Shown here: positions 8,718 to 16,142 of the stretch, piece by piece
Layout of the letters: the number at the start of each line of letters is the position of its first letter
Position numbering within the stretch: position 1 is the first letter of the stretch
Source: Nostoc sp. ATCC 43529
GTDB lineage: Bacteria; Cyanobacteriota; Cyanobacteriia; Cyanobacteriales; Nostocaceae
Length of the DNA stretch: 64,000 nt
NCBI GenBank assembly: GCA_003326205.1
Contig: LWTK01000046.1
Span: 62,001 to 126,000 of the forward strand
Direction of reading: 5' to 3'
Notes under the pieces: model-generated
Told to the model about the DNA's origin: nothing
What the model saw: only the letters and a program-made list of their open reading frames with translations
The model's database searches: none
Position numbers and translations under genes: made by a program

Positions 8718-9146
8718 ATGGAAACCCGACAGCAGCCACTCGAATCCATTAATCCCTCTTCATTAGAAGCTACCCTAGCACTTGAAGGGACAAATACTAC
8801 AAATTTGCCAAAGCTACCACCAGCATCAGAACCTGAATGGCAACGAATTAGTAGACAAGTTTTTGCATTTTTCGGGCAACTGCCACAATACTTAAGTAGC
8901 TTTTTTAAGGACTACAGCCAGGCTCTAATAACTCTGAGTTTAATTTTTGCCGCGCTCGTCACCGCCAAGGTAGCATTAGCAGTTCTGGATGCAATTAATG
9001 ATATTCCATTACTGTCACCATTTTTTGAATTAGTCGGAATTGCTTATGCCACTTGGTTTACTTTCCGCTATTTAATTAAAGCTTCAAATCGCCAAGAATT
9101 AGCCCAGCAAATTCAATTGCTAAAAAACGAATTTGTGGGCGAATAA
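8718..9146 (+). CDS. CAAD/CURT1-domain membrane protein
   Basis: 142 residues from the ATG at 8718; an upstream TTG is in frame but has nothing to recommend it. Residues about 1-45 are a polar lead. Then come an amphipathic segment (ISRQVFAFFGQLPQYLSSFF), two hydrophobic helices (LITLSLIFAALVTAKVALAV and LVGIAYATWFTFRYL) and a charged tail. This is the layout of the CAAD domain, named for its presence in some cyanobacterial aminoacyl-tRNA synthetases and related to plant CURT1, which bends thylakoid membranes. A role in thylakoid architecture is likely by homology; which of several paralogues this is cannot be told. Confidence 0.8.
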   Translation: METRQQPLESINPSSLEATLALEGTNTTNLPKLPPASEPEWQRISRQVFAFFGQLPQYLSSFFKDYSQALITLSLIFAALVTAKVALAVLDAINDIPLLSPFFELVGIAYATWFTFRYLIKASNRQELAQQIQLLKNEFVGE

Positions 9147-9161
9147 GTTTGTAAATCCTTT

Positions 9162-9256
9162 TATACCAATTCTGGCTTTGATAAGGTACAACGTAGGGGT
9201 GCATAGCTATGCACCCCTACAAATTTATTTAGCTTATGTAATTAGGAATTGCTATA
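9162..9256. repeat. Small inverted-repeat element with nested GTAGGGG palindrome
   Basis: The outer ends TATACCAATTC and GGAATTGCTATA are inverted repeats (one mismatch). Inside lies a perfect 28-bp palindrome at 9193-9220 (GTAGGGGTGCATAG and its complement). No coding capacity. It lies directly after the CAAD gene. Confidence 0.65.
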
Positions 9257-9564
9257 AATTAATCCCACTATTATATTCAAATTATTGAATCAGCTTTAAT
9301 ATTAACTTGAGTAGTAGTGAGTACTCAGTACTCAGCGATAAGTTTGAGCGATGGCTACCTTTCGGGTTTTCCAGAGGAGTACCGCCTACCAAAACTTCGG
9401 TGACTTACCACTGTTTGAGTAAATCTTTTGGATACATCTCAAGATAGAGAAAAGGATGTATTTAGAAGCTTAACTCACTTCTCAAGATAGTAGATTGTAA
9501 ATGGAAAACAGCCTAATCTAGTTCTCGAAGTTATTCAATAGATTCTTTAACGAGGACATAATTT
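9257..9564. promoter_or_regulatory. Upstream region of the acidic hydrophilic protein
   Basis: About 300 bases with no gene. A GAGGACA ribosome site lies about 10 bases before the ATG at 9565. No operator or hairpin could be identified. Confidence 0.35.
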
Positions 9565-9972
9565 ATGACTAATGAATCAGTTAAAAAAGGTATAGATTCA
9601 TCTGAACGTGCAGAAGTAGATACATACGATCGCGGAATTATCCCTGCTGAAACAGCTGCTCGCAGAGAAAGAGAAGGAGATAAATTCAAAACACTTCCCA
9701 CAGAAGAAAGAGAAGCCAGTTCAGCTACCGACGACCAAACCGATTCCCAAAGCATACGTACCACTGACGGTTACACCGTAGACAAAGAAGGTTTGTTGAA
9801 CAACTATGCAGTTGAACCAGAAATGTACTACGAAGAACCTGGTGATGCACGCCAACAAGCGGTAGAAGATACTGCACAACGTGTTGAAGAACTTGAAGAT
9901 ATTAACCAGGACGAAGAAGGTAAGTTAACAGAAAAGGGTGACAAACGCGGTAAAGGCTCAGGAATCATTTAA
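9565..9972 (+). CDS. Hydrophilic, probably disordered protein, unknown function
   Basis: 135 residues from an ATG with GAGGACA upstream. The protein has almost no hydrophobic residues, is rich in Glu, Asp, Lys, Thr and Gln, and ends KRGKGSGII. There is no signal peptide or membrane segment. The composition is that of an intrinsically disordered protein, as in many desiccation or osmotic stress hydrophilins, but no defined motif supports this. It stands alone between repeat-rich gaps. Confidence 0.65.
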   Translation: MTNESVKKGIDSSERAEVDTYDRGIIPAETAARREREGDKFKTLPTEEREASSATDDQTDSQSIRTTDGYTVDKEGLLNNYAVEPEMYYEEPGDARQQAVEDTAQRVEELEDINQDEEGKLTEKGDKRGKGSGII

Positions 9973-10166
9973 TTAAAAACCATAATTGAATTTTGGATTT
10001 TAGATACTTCGACTTTGCTCAGTACAAGTTTTGGATTTTGGATTGAAGATTCCAAATCGAAAATGTATCAAAAAAACGAATTGATCGGTGAAATAAATCT
10101 CAAATTCAAAATAGTTTTACTTTTTCCTGGGTGCAATTACACGTAAAAAGGGTAATGAGGAAGTTT

Positions 10167-10196
10167 GTAGAGACGCAGCGAACGCTGCGTCTCTAC
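10167..10196. repeat. 30-bp palindrome (GTAGAGACGCAGCG family)
   Basis: Arms GTAGAGACGCAGCG and CGCTGCGTCTCTAC flank a two-base centre. It belongs to a second palindrome family, with relatives near 51664-51690 and 53815-53842. Confidence 0.8.
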
Positions 10197-10204
10197 TTTT
10201 ATGG

Positions 10205-10302
10205 ATACAGCAGATTGCAACTTGATGAGGTACAGATAATCGTAGGGGCACAATATATTGTGCCCCTACCCGCGTACTTCATTTACCCGAAATACGCTGT
10301 AT
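10205..10302. repeat. Small inverted-repeat element with nested GTAGGGG palindrome
   Basis: The ends share ATACAGC and, further in, ATGAGGTAC/ATGAAGTAC as imperfect inverted repeats. The centre is a 28-bp palindrome at 10242-10269 with arms GTAGGGGCACAATA and TATTGTGCCCCTAC. The architecture matches the element at 9162-9256 although the outer ends differ. Confidence 0.55.
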
Positions 10303-10446
10303 ATGCAAACGCCTCCGGTTTTGCTCCTGAATTCTCAATTTTGCTCTCATAAGCCTTCAACCGCACATAAGATGATTTAATCTTCTGTCCTTTTACGGAT
10401 TTCTTGGCTTTTGATACATTGGGTTTGGAAGAATTTGTGGCGACCC

Positions 10447-11343
10447 ATGTCAGAACAAAAGCCCTTGGTTATTACCAAAGAAGATGATATATTACCGCTA
10501 TTTCCACGTTTACCAATTCTCACAAGTCTTCAAGCAGGTTGGCATGGGATTTCACTTGCATACATGTGTCAACCTCCTTCTGAATTCCCTGAAGTTACCA
10601 CTACCAAGTGGCATTCTTTGATCGTTTTCACTCATGGAGCGCGGGTGATTCATGCTGAACGGCAAATGGATGGACGCAGACATCGTGATGCTGTACTTGG
10701 GGGCGATATTCTGATTACTCCCGTTAATGTTGGCCACCAGGCGGCTTGGGATGCTGAAGGCGACTTTATTCTGCTGGCGATTCAACCAGATATTTTTGCT
10801 CGTGCAGTTGACGAAACAGCAGATACCGAACAAATTGAGCTTATACCCCACTTCGCCACAGCCGACCCCCTAGTTTATCAAATGGGGCTAGCACTCAAAG
10901 GCATTCTGGAAAGTAATCCCTCAGGCAGCCGTCTTTATGCAGAGACAATGGCTAATGCCTTATCAGTACATCTTATGCAACACTATGCTACGCGAAAACC
11001 GATATTAAAAACATATAAAAATGGTTTGCCACGGACTCAATTACAGCAAGTTATAGACTACATTCACGAACATCTTGACCAAAATTTAGGTCTAGCAGAA
11101 TTGGCAGCATTGATACCAATGAGTCCGCATTATTTTTCCCAGCTTTTCAAACAGTCTACAGGAATGACTCTTCATAAATATGTAATTCACTGCCGGGTGC
11201 AACGTGCCTACGAGTTATTGCTCAAAAGAGAAATGGCAATCAGTGAAATTGCTCACTCGGTTGGTTTTGCTAGCCAAAGCCATCTAAATTTTCACTGTAA
11301 GCGTTTAATGGGTGCAACTCCGAAAGCGATTCAACAAAGATAG
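10447..11343 (+). CDS. AraC-family transcriptional regulator
   Basis: 298 residues from the ATG at 10447 (MSEQKPLVITK); an in-frame TTG 36 bases earlier is less likely. The first ~170 residues are a cupin-like sensor region (GARVIHAERQMDGRRHRDAV, then ILITPVNVGHQAAW). The last ~100 residues hold the two helix-turn-helix units of the AraC/XylS family (LGLAELAALIPMSPHYFSQL and AISEIAHSVGFASQSHLNFH). It probably responds to a small ligand and controls nearby or distant genes. The neighbours (a hydrophilic protein upstream, ndhH downstream) do not reveal its target. Confidence 0.85.
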   Translation: MSEQKPLVITKEDDILPLFPRLPILTSLQAGWHGISLAYMCQPPSEFPEVTTTKWHSLIVFTHGARVIHAERQMDGRRHRDAVLGGDILITPVNVGHQAAWDAEGDFILLAIQPDIFARAVDETADTEQIELIPHFATADPLVYQMGLALKGILESNPSGSRLYAETMANALSVHLMQHYATRKPILKTYKNGLPRTQLQQVIDYIHEHLDQNLGLAELAALIPMSPHYFSQLFKQSTGMTLHKYVIHCRVQRAYELLLKREMAISEIAHSVGFASQSHLNFHCKRLMGATPKAIQQR

Positions 11344-11458
11344 GAAGAACCTGCAAAAAATCGGACGAATTTGCAAGACTCCAGCCCTTGAATCCTCTAA
11401 AATTTCCAAAAATAGCATTTTATTTAGAAATATTAAGGATTAGGGAAACTTTTGATTT

Positions 11459-12643
11459 ATGGTCAGAATTGAAACTAAAACCGAGCCAATGACGATCAAC
11501 TTTGGCCCGCATCATCCCTCCATGCATGGGTGCTTTCGGATTATTGTCACCTTGGATGGCGAAGATGTCGTTGATTGTGAACCTGTCATTGGCTACCTAC
11601 ACCGGGGTATGGAAAAAATTGCCGAAAACCGTACCAATATTATGTACGTGCCCTACGTGAGTCGATGGGACTACTATGGCGGGATGTTTAATGAAGCTGT
11701 GACGGTGAATGCTGTCGAGAAACTGGCAAATGTCACGATTCCCAAACGTGCTAGCTATATTCGGGTAATCATGCTGGAGTTAGCCCGAATTGTTAACCAT
11801 TTGCTGTGGTTGGGGCCTTTCGTGGGAGACACTGGCGCACAAACTCCGATATTTTACACTTTGCGCGATCGCGAAATGATTCTAGACTTGTTTGAAGCTG
11901 CCACAGGCTACCGCATGGTCAACAATAATTATTTTCGTATTGGTGGCGTTGCTGTTGACCTACCTTATGGTTGGGTGGATAAATGCGAAGACTTCTGTAA
12001 TTACTTTGCACCAAAGATTGATGAGTATGAAAAACTAATTACCAATAACCCCATTTTTCGCCGCCGAGTTGAGGGTATAGGAGTTTTAAGCCGCGAAGAA
12101 GCAATTAATTGGGGAATTTCTGGCCCGATGTTACGCGCTTCTGGTGTGAAGTGGGATTTACGAAAAGTTGACCATTACGAATGCTACGACGATTTCGACT
12201 GGGAAGTTCAGTGGGATACAGCAGGAGATTGTTTTGCTAGGTACGTCGTCAGAGTTGGAGAAATGCGTGAGTCAGTCAAGATTATTCACCAAGCACTTAA
12301 GGGATTACCTGGTGGTGCATACGAAAATTTAGAAGCTAAACGCCTCTCTGCTGGTGCTAAATCTGAGTGGAACGGGTTTGATTATCAGTTCATTGCCAAA
12401 AAAGTTGCACCCACATTCAAGATTCCTGAGGGTGAAAACTATGTCCGCGTAGAGTCAGGGAGAGGAGAATTAGGAATCTATATTATCGGAGACGATCGCA
12501 TTTTCCCTTGGCGTTGGAAAATTCGTCCAGCCGATTTCAATAATTTACAAGTTTTACCCCAATTAATCCGGGGTCAAAAAGTCGCCGATATTTTCGTCAT
12601 CCTGGGAAGTATTGATGTTGTCATGGGATCGGTAGATAGGTGA
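11459..12643 (+). CDS. ndhH: NAD(P)H-quinone oxidoreductase subunit H
   Basis: 394 residues, the normal length for NdhH (NuoD-like 49-kDa subunit). Recognisable segments are NFGPHHPSMHG near the start, EPVIGYLHRGMEKIAENR, SYIRVIMLELARIVNHLLWLG, and the end DIFVILGSIDVVMGSVDR. NdhH is in the peripheral arm of thylakoid NDH-1, close to the quinone site, and takes part in cyclic electron flow, respiration and CO2 uptake. The gene stands alone here; ndhC, ndhK and ndhJ are about 39 kb away, the scattered arrangement usual for cyanobacteria. Confidence 0.97.
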   Translation: MVRIETKTEPMTINFGPHHPSMHGCFRIIVTLDGEDVVDCEPVIGYLHRGMEKIAENRTNIMYVPYVSRWDYYGGMFNEAVTVNAVEKLANVTIPKRASYIRVIMLELARIVNHLLWLGPFVGDTGAQTPIFYTLRDREMILDLFEAATGYRMVNNNYFRIGGVAVDLPYGWVDKCEDFCNYFAPKIDEYEKLITNNPIFRRRVEGIGVLSREEAINWGISGPMLRASGVKWDLRKVDHYECYDDFDWEVQWDTAGDCFARYVVRVGEMRESVKIIHQALKGLPGGAYENLEAKRLSAGAKSEWNGFDYQFIAKKVAPTFKIPEGENYVRVESGRGELGIYIIGDDRIFPWRWKIRPADFNNLQVLPQLIRGQKVADIFVILGSIDVVMGSVDR

Positions 12644-12645
12644 AT

Positions 12646-12738
12646 GGGGCATTGGGCATGGGGCATTGGGCATTGGTTATTTTTCTCTCACTCCCTTGTC
12701 TCCCCAGTCCCCAATCCTCAGTCCCCAGTCCCCAGTCT
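12646..12738. repeat. Heptamer repeats (GGGCATT/GGGCATG, then CCCCAGT type)
   Basis: Between the convergent ndhH and metallophosphatase genes there are about five GGGCATT/GGGCATG units and then a run of CCCCAGT-type units. Such repeats recur at 14340, 40582, 46642, 48078, 49868 and 49984. Confidence 0.8.
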
Positions 12739-14313
12739 CTAAATTACCAACGGTTCAAGTTCGTGACTATACCATTGCCGTTGATACCATTCGGCAATCA
12801 AGGGACGAACAATAAACTTGGGCTGACCTTCGCCTTTGACATCAATGCGTAAACTTGAATAAGGGCGTCGCTTTTGAGAACCGTAACCGTTGCGACCTAC
12901 GAACAAATGCGATCGCGCTACTATTCTATTCTCTTGGTTATCTACATTCCCAAAAGTTTCCATCAAATTCGCTCCTTCAATCCGCTGGCGTCGCAGACTA
13001 AAGCCGCTACCGCCACAAACAATCCAGGGGATATGAGAATCAGCGTGTCCTGTATCCATTGTTTGCAGATATTCTAGACAGTGGGCGTGTCCATTTAATA
13101 CCAAATCCACCAAAGGACGCCCCTGATTTAAAGAACCTATTTTTTCAGCTACTCCATCCAGAACATCACGCAAGTGCTTGCGAATTGTCAAAGTTTGTGC
13201 TTGCTGCCATTTTGTTGCTTCAGTCACGTAAGGAGGATGGTGGAAATAAATCACCCGTCCCCGAACTTCCTCAGTATTCCAAGATTCAATTAGTCTGTGC
13301 TTGAGCCAAGTAAGTTGTTCAATGTCAATCTGCGTTGGTCGGTCTGTGGCTAGTTGCTTATCAATATCAACAATAATTTCTTCAATTTGCGACAGCTTGG
13401 CTTGGAAGTCCTCTAACTCATCGGCATCACTAGGATTTTGAGGATTGAGCTTGGTTGAGGTTTCCATGATTTGCATTTTTTCTTGCTCTAAATCCTGACG
13501 GCGTTTTTCCAAGACTTTACGGTCTGCTTCACCTTTCCTCGTCTTCGGCAGCGGTGGTGGGTCGTTAAATGTATTAGAATCCAAGGCGAAGAAATCAATA
13601 CCGCCATAGCGAAAAGTGTAGTAGCGATTGGGAAGGCGGGTAAAGTGCCCTGGTTGATAGCAAAGACAATTACCTGTGTCTGTTTTGGCGGTGTAGTAGC
13701 GATTTAAATGAGCGTCTAATGCTCCTGGAAGCTCAAAAGCTTTGAGATAGTCTAAAAACGCCCGTGCGTAAGCGTCACCGGTTCGTGAACCATGCAAACC
13801 TACATCTAAATCTAACCGCGATCGCAACAGTTTACGAATCGGTAATGTTGTCAGGGATGCTAACCCTAAGACAATCGGCAAGTCATAATAATCATGATTT
13901 CCCAGTACGGGTAAAATTGGCAGCTTAAAAACCATCTGGTCATAAGCAATATTTCTAGGATGCTCTCCACCGACAAGAAACTCTCGGTAAGGGTGAATGA
14001 AGTTCTGTTGGTAGTACTCACTCGACCCCACTAAATAGATCACATCCCCAGTGTGTAGCATAAAACGACATTCATCGTGATGGGGCAGCATGAGTTCAGC
14101 CACCTGTCGCTGGGGATTTTGTCCCTGATGGTTTCCAGAACCACTATCACCTACAACTAAAAAAGAAAACTCCAAATCCTCTGCATGGCCATCATCCAGC
14201 ACTAATCGAGTTTGGTCGATGTTGCGTTCGATAATCAACGGATCTTGCCATCGTACCCGCTGACTCATTTTGCGAACTTTTTTAGCAATAGATGGATCGG
14301 ATACTAATTTCAA
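12739..14313 (-). CDS. Calcineurin-like metallophosphoesterase
   Basis: 524 residues from a TTG at 14313, which has AGGAG about 10 bases upstream; an ATG at 14268 is the alternative. The metallophosphatase signature is complete: GDSGSG (residue ~52), HTGDVIY, LGNHDYYD, FHHPPY and NGHAHCLEY. These hold the two metal ions. Between GNHD and the histidine motifs is an insertion with a long charged coiled coil (EKRRQDLEQEKMQIME and onward). No signal peptide is seen, so it is probably cytoplasmic. The substrate is unknown. It converges on ndhH. Confidence 0.85.
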   Translation of the reverse strand: MKLVSDPSIAKKVRKMSQRVRWQDPLIIERNIDQTRLVLDDGHAEDLEFSFLVVGDSGSGNHQGQNPQRQVAELMLPHHDECRFMLHTGDVIYLVGSSEYYQQNFIHPYREFLVGGEHPRNIAYDQMVFKLPILPVLGNHDYYDLPIVLGLASLTTLPIRKLLRSRLDLDVGLHGSRTGDAYARAFLDYLKAFELPGALDAHLNRYYTAKTDTGNCLCYQPGHFTRLPNRYYTFRYGGIDFFALDSNTFNDPPPLPKTRKGEADRKVLEKRRQDLEQEKMQIMETSTKLNPQNPSDADELEDFQAKLSQIEEIIVDIDKQLATDRPTQIDIEQLTWLKHRLIESWNTEEVRGRVIYFHHPPYVTEATKWQQAQTLTIRKHLRDVLDGVAEKIGSLNQGRPLVDLVLNGHAHCLEYLQTMDTGHADSHIPWIVCGGSGFSLRRQRIEGANLMETFGNVDNQENRIVARSHLFVGRNGYGSQKRRPYSSLRIDVKGEGQPKFIVRPLIAEWYQRQWYSHELEPLVI

Positions 14314-14339
14314 AGCAACCTAACTCCTGAATATTTAAT

Positions 14340-14376
14340 TAGGGCATGGGGCATGGGGCATTGGGCATTGGGCATG
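14340..14376. repeat. Heptamer repeats GGGCATG/GGGCATT
   Basis: Five units of the same 7-bp repeat seen elsewhere, just upstream of the metallophosphatase start and next to the 21-bp array. Confidence 0.8.
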
Positions 14377-14418
14377 GAAGATGATGAGGGAGATTTAAAA
14401 CAGAGAGTTTCAAGCTTA

Positions 14419-14671
14419 GAGGCTTAATGTTTGAGTAAAAAGGCTTAATGTTTGAGTAAAAAGGCTTAATGTTTGAATAAAAAGGCTTAATGTTCGAGTA
14501 AAAAGGCTTAATGTTTGAATAAAAAGGCTTAATGTTCGAGTAAAAAGGCTTAATGTTTGAATAAAAAGGCTTAATGTTTGAATAAAAAGGCTTAATGTTT
14601 GAATAAAAAGGCTTAATGTTTGAATAAAAAGGCTTAATGTTCGAGTAAAAAGGCTCAACGTTTGAGTTCAT
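14419..14671. repeat. 21-bp tandem repeat array, about 12 units
   Basis: The unit GGCTTAATGTTTGAATAAAA (plus one A) is repeated about twelve times head to tail with no spacers. Variation is confined to a few positions (GTTTGAA, GTTTGAG, GTTCGAG). Because 21 is a multiple of three, all frames stay open and give artificial heptapeptide repeats. It lies between two leftward genes. Confidence 0.95.
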
Positions 14672-14675
14672 CCCC

Positions 14676-14734
14676 CAATGCCCTTTGCCCTTTGCCCTTT
14701 GCCCAATGCCCTTTGCCCTTTGCCCTTTGCCCAA
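14676..14734. repeat. Heptamer repeats GCCCTTT/GCCCAAT
   Basis: About eight units of GCCCTTT or GCCCAAT directly before the end of the lipid kinase gene; a third repeat type in the same short gap. Confidence 0.8.
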
Positions 14735-14739
14735 TACCC

Positions 14740-15711
14740 TCACTCTTCTGGTGGATTTTTCATCTCAATTACCAAATTAGGGAGTCCGTCTAGTTTTTCT
14801 GTAGGCTCAACTTCTTCTATTAGTGGCACAAAAACTTTTAAACCTGCTGGCACGCACTTTACTTCTATTGGTGTTGTGCCAATGATTTCGCCGTCCAAAA
14901 CAACTTTTTGTGGTGGCTCTGTAGTAATTTTAAATTGTTTGGCTCGCAGATAACCAATATCATTGCGTTCTGCTGCGTTGCCTGTAGAAGCTGTTTGGAA
15001 GAGATGAAATGTTGCAGCGATCGCTCCGGCTTTACTAGTTGGAGCTACAATTGTTAAGTCTAGTAGTCCGTCGTCATAAACTAGACCTGCTGGCCCTTGT
15101 GCTAATACTGATGTGGGAGGCGCGGCATTGGCGACTGTCACTGCACAAGCGCTAGTTTTAATTATTCTGTCTTCAGTTTCAATTTGAACATCAAAGTTCG
15201 TTAAGTTTCTCAGTTGCTGAATTCCTGCTAAAACGTAGGCCATCATCCCAAAACGATTTTTAGCTTCCCTGTCTGCTAGTTCTACGGTTTCAGCTTCAAA
15301 GCCAACACCTACAAGCAGTACCATTGGCAGATCGTTACAATAAGCCACGTCTACATTGCGGGTTCCTCCCTGCAAAATTGTCTGACATGCACCTGCGATG
15401 GTGTCTGGAATTCCTAAAGCTGTGGCAAATGCATTGGCTGTACCCCTAGAAATTATACCAAACGAAATGTCAGTACCAACTACTGCCGCTGCCGCAGCCG
15501 AGAGGGTGCCATCTCCTCCAGAAGCAATTATGGCATCTACCCCTCGCTCTACTGCTGCATAGGCCAAGGCATCAGCATCAACTTCCTCAGTTGTTAAATA
15601 AATATCTAAATCAATTTCTGGCTCTAATATCGATCGAATTTCTGCCAGTTCTAATTCTGGGTCACCCTGACCCGCTACTGGATTGAAGATGAGGCAGGCG
15701 GAACGATTCAT
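14740..15711 (-). CDS. Diacylglycerol/lipid kinase family protein (YegS/BmrU type)
   Basis: 323 residues from ATG. The N-terminus NPVAGQG and the nucleotide-binding motif ASGGDGT (residues ~63-69), followed by ISRGTANAFATALGIP, define the DAGK catalytic domain. The C-terminal part contains VVLDGE, a conserved piece of the second domain. The protein should phosphorylate a lipid with ATP at the membrane surface; the exact lipid is unknown. Cytoplasmic, no signal peptide. It is separated from the next leftward gene by three kinds of tandem repeats. Confidence 0.88.
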   Translation of the reverse strand: MNRSACLIFNPVAGQGDPELELAEIRSILEPEIDLDIYLTTEEVDADALAYAAVERGVDAIIASGGDGTLSAAAAAVVGTDISFGIISRGTANAFATALGIPDTIAGACQTILQGGTRNVDVAYCNDLPMVLLVGVGFEAETVELADREAKNRFGMMAYVLAGIQQLRNLTNFDVQIETEDRIIKTSACAVTVANAAPPTSVLAQGPAGLVYDDGLLDLTIVAPTSKAGAIAATFHLFQTASTGNAAERNDIGYLRAKQFKITTEPPQKVVLDGEIIGTTPIEVKCVPAGLKVFVPLIEEVEPTEKLDGLPNLVIEMKNPPEE

Positions 15712-16142
15712 AGGGAATAAGTACTAAGCTTAGATCGTTAGGATATCAAATTATTTTTACCATTCTTGTAAAATTTTGACTTCCTTCTACTGGCTTGATT
15801 GCACTGAGCGTGAAGCTGTTTTTGAGCAAGCTTAAATGTCTTAACTATCTTCTGATTGTTTCAATAAGTTTGTTAACTGTCTCTTAAGTGTCTTATCTGT
15901 CCTTGATTTTTCCCTCAAAGCCTGAGATTATGGAGTGCGAATTGCCTAATATTAGATTCAGGCGATCGCAAAATAATACACTTTTCACACAAGCCTTAAC
16001 TAGCCTCAGACTTTAATCTTGGGGTAGTTAACCATGCCTATTTAAGCAAGCTTTTTCGCTGGTTGCGGCTAGCGAAAAATCTCAATTTTGTCACAAATCT
16101 TGGAAAAAGATTAAGAAATAGAGTTTTTAGGGATTTTAAGAT
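15712..16142. promoter_or_regulatory. Divergent intergenic region between lipid kinase and carotenoid oxygenase
   Basis: About 430 bases with no gene. An imperfect inverted repeat (TTTTCGCTGGTTGCGGCTAG, with AGCGAAAA) occurs at about 16048-16077, upstream of the oxygenase. Promoters for both genes should lie here, but no box could be assigned confidently. Confidence 0.35.

Noticed and set aside
10131..10352. 73-codon open frame
   Set aside because: It runs through two palindromic repeats and has no ribosome site.
14419..14671. CRISPR array
   Set aside because: The units are directly abutting with no spacers, and there are no cas genes nearby.
14339..14743. Open frames encoding heptapeptide repeats
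   Set aside because: They result from a 21-bp repeat period that keeps all frames open; no start signal and no non-repeat protein sequence.
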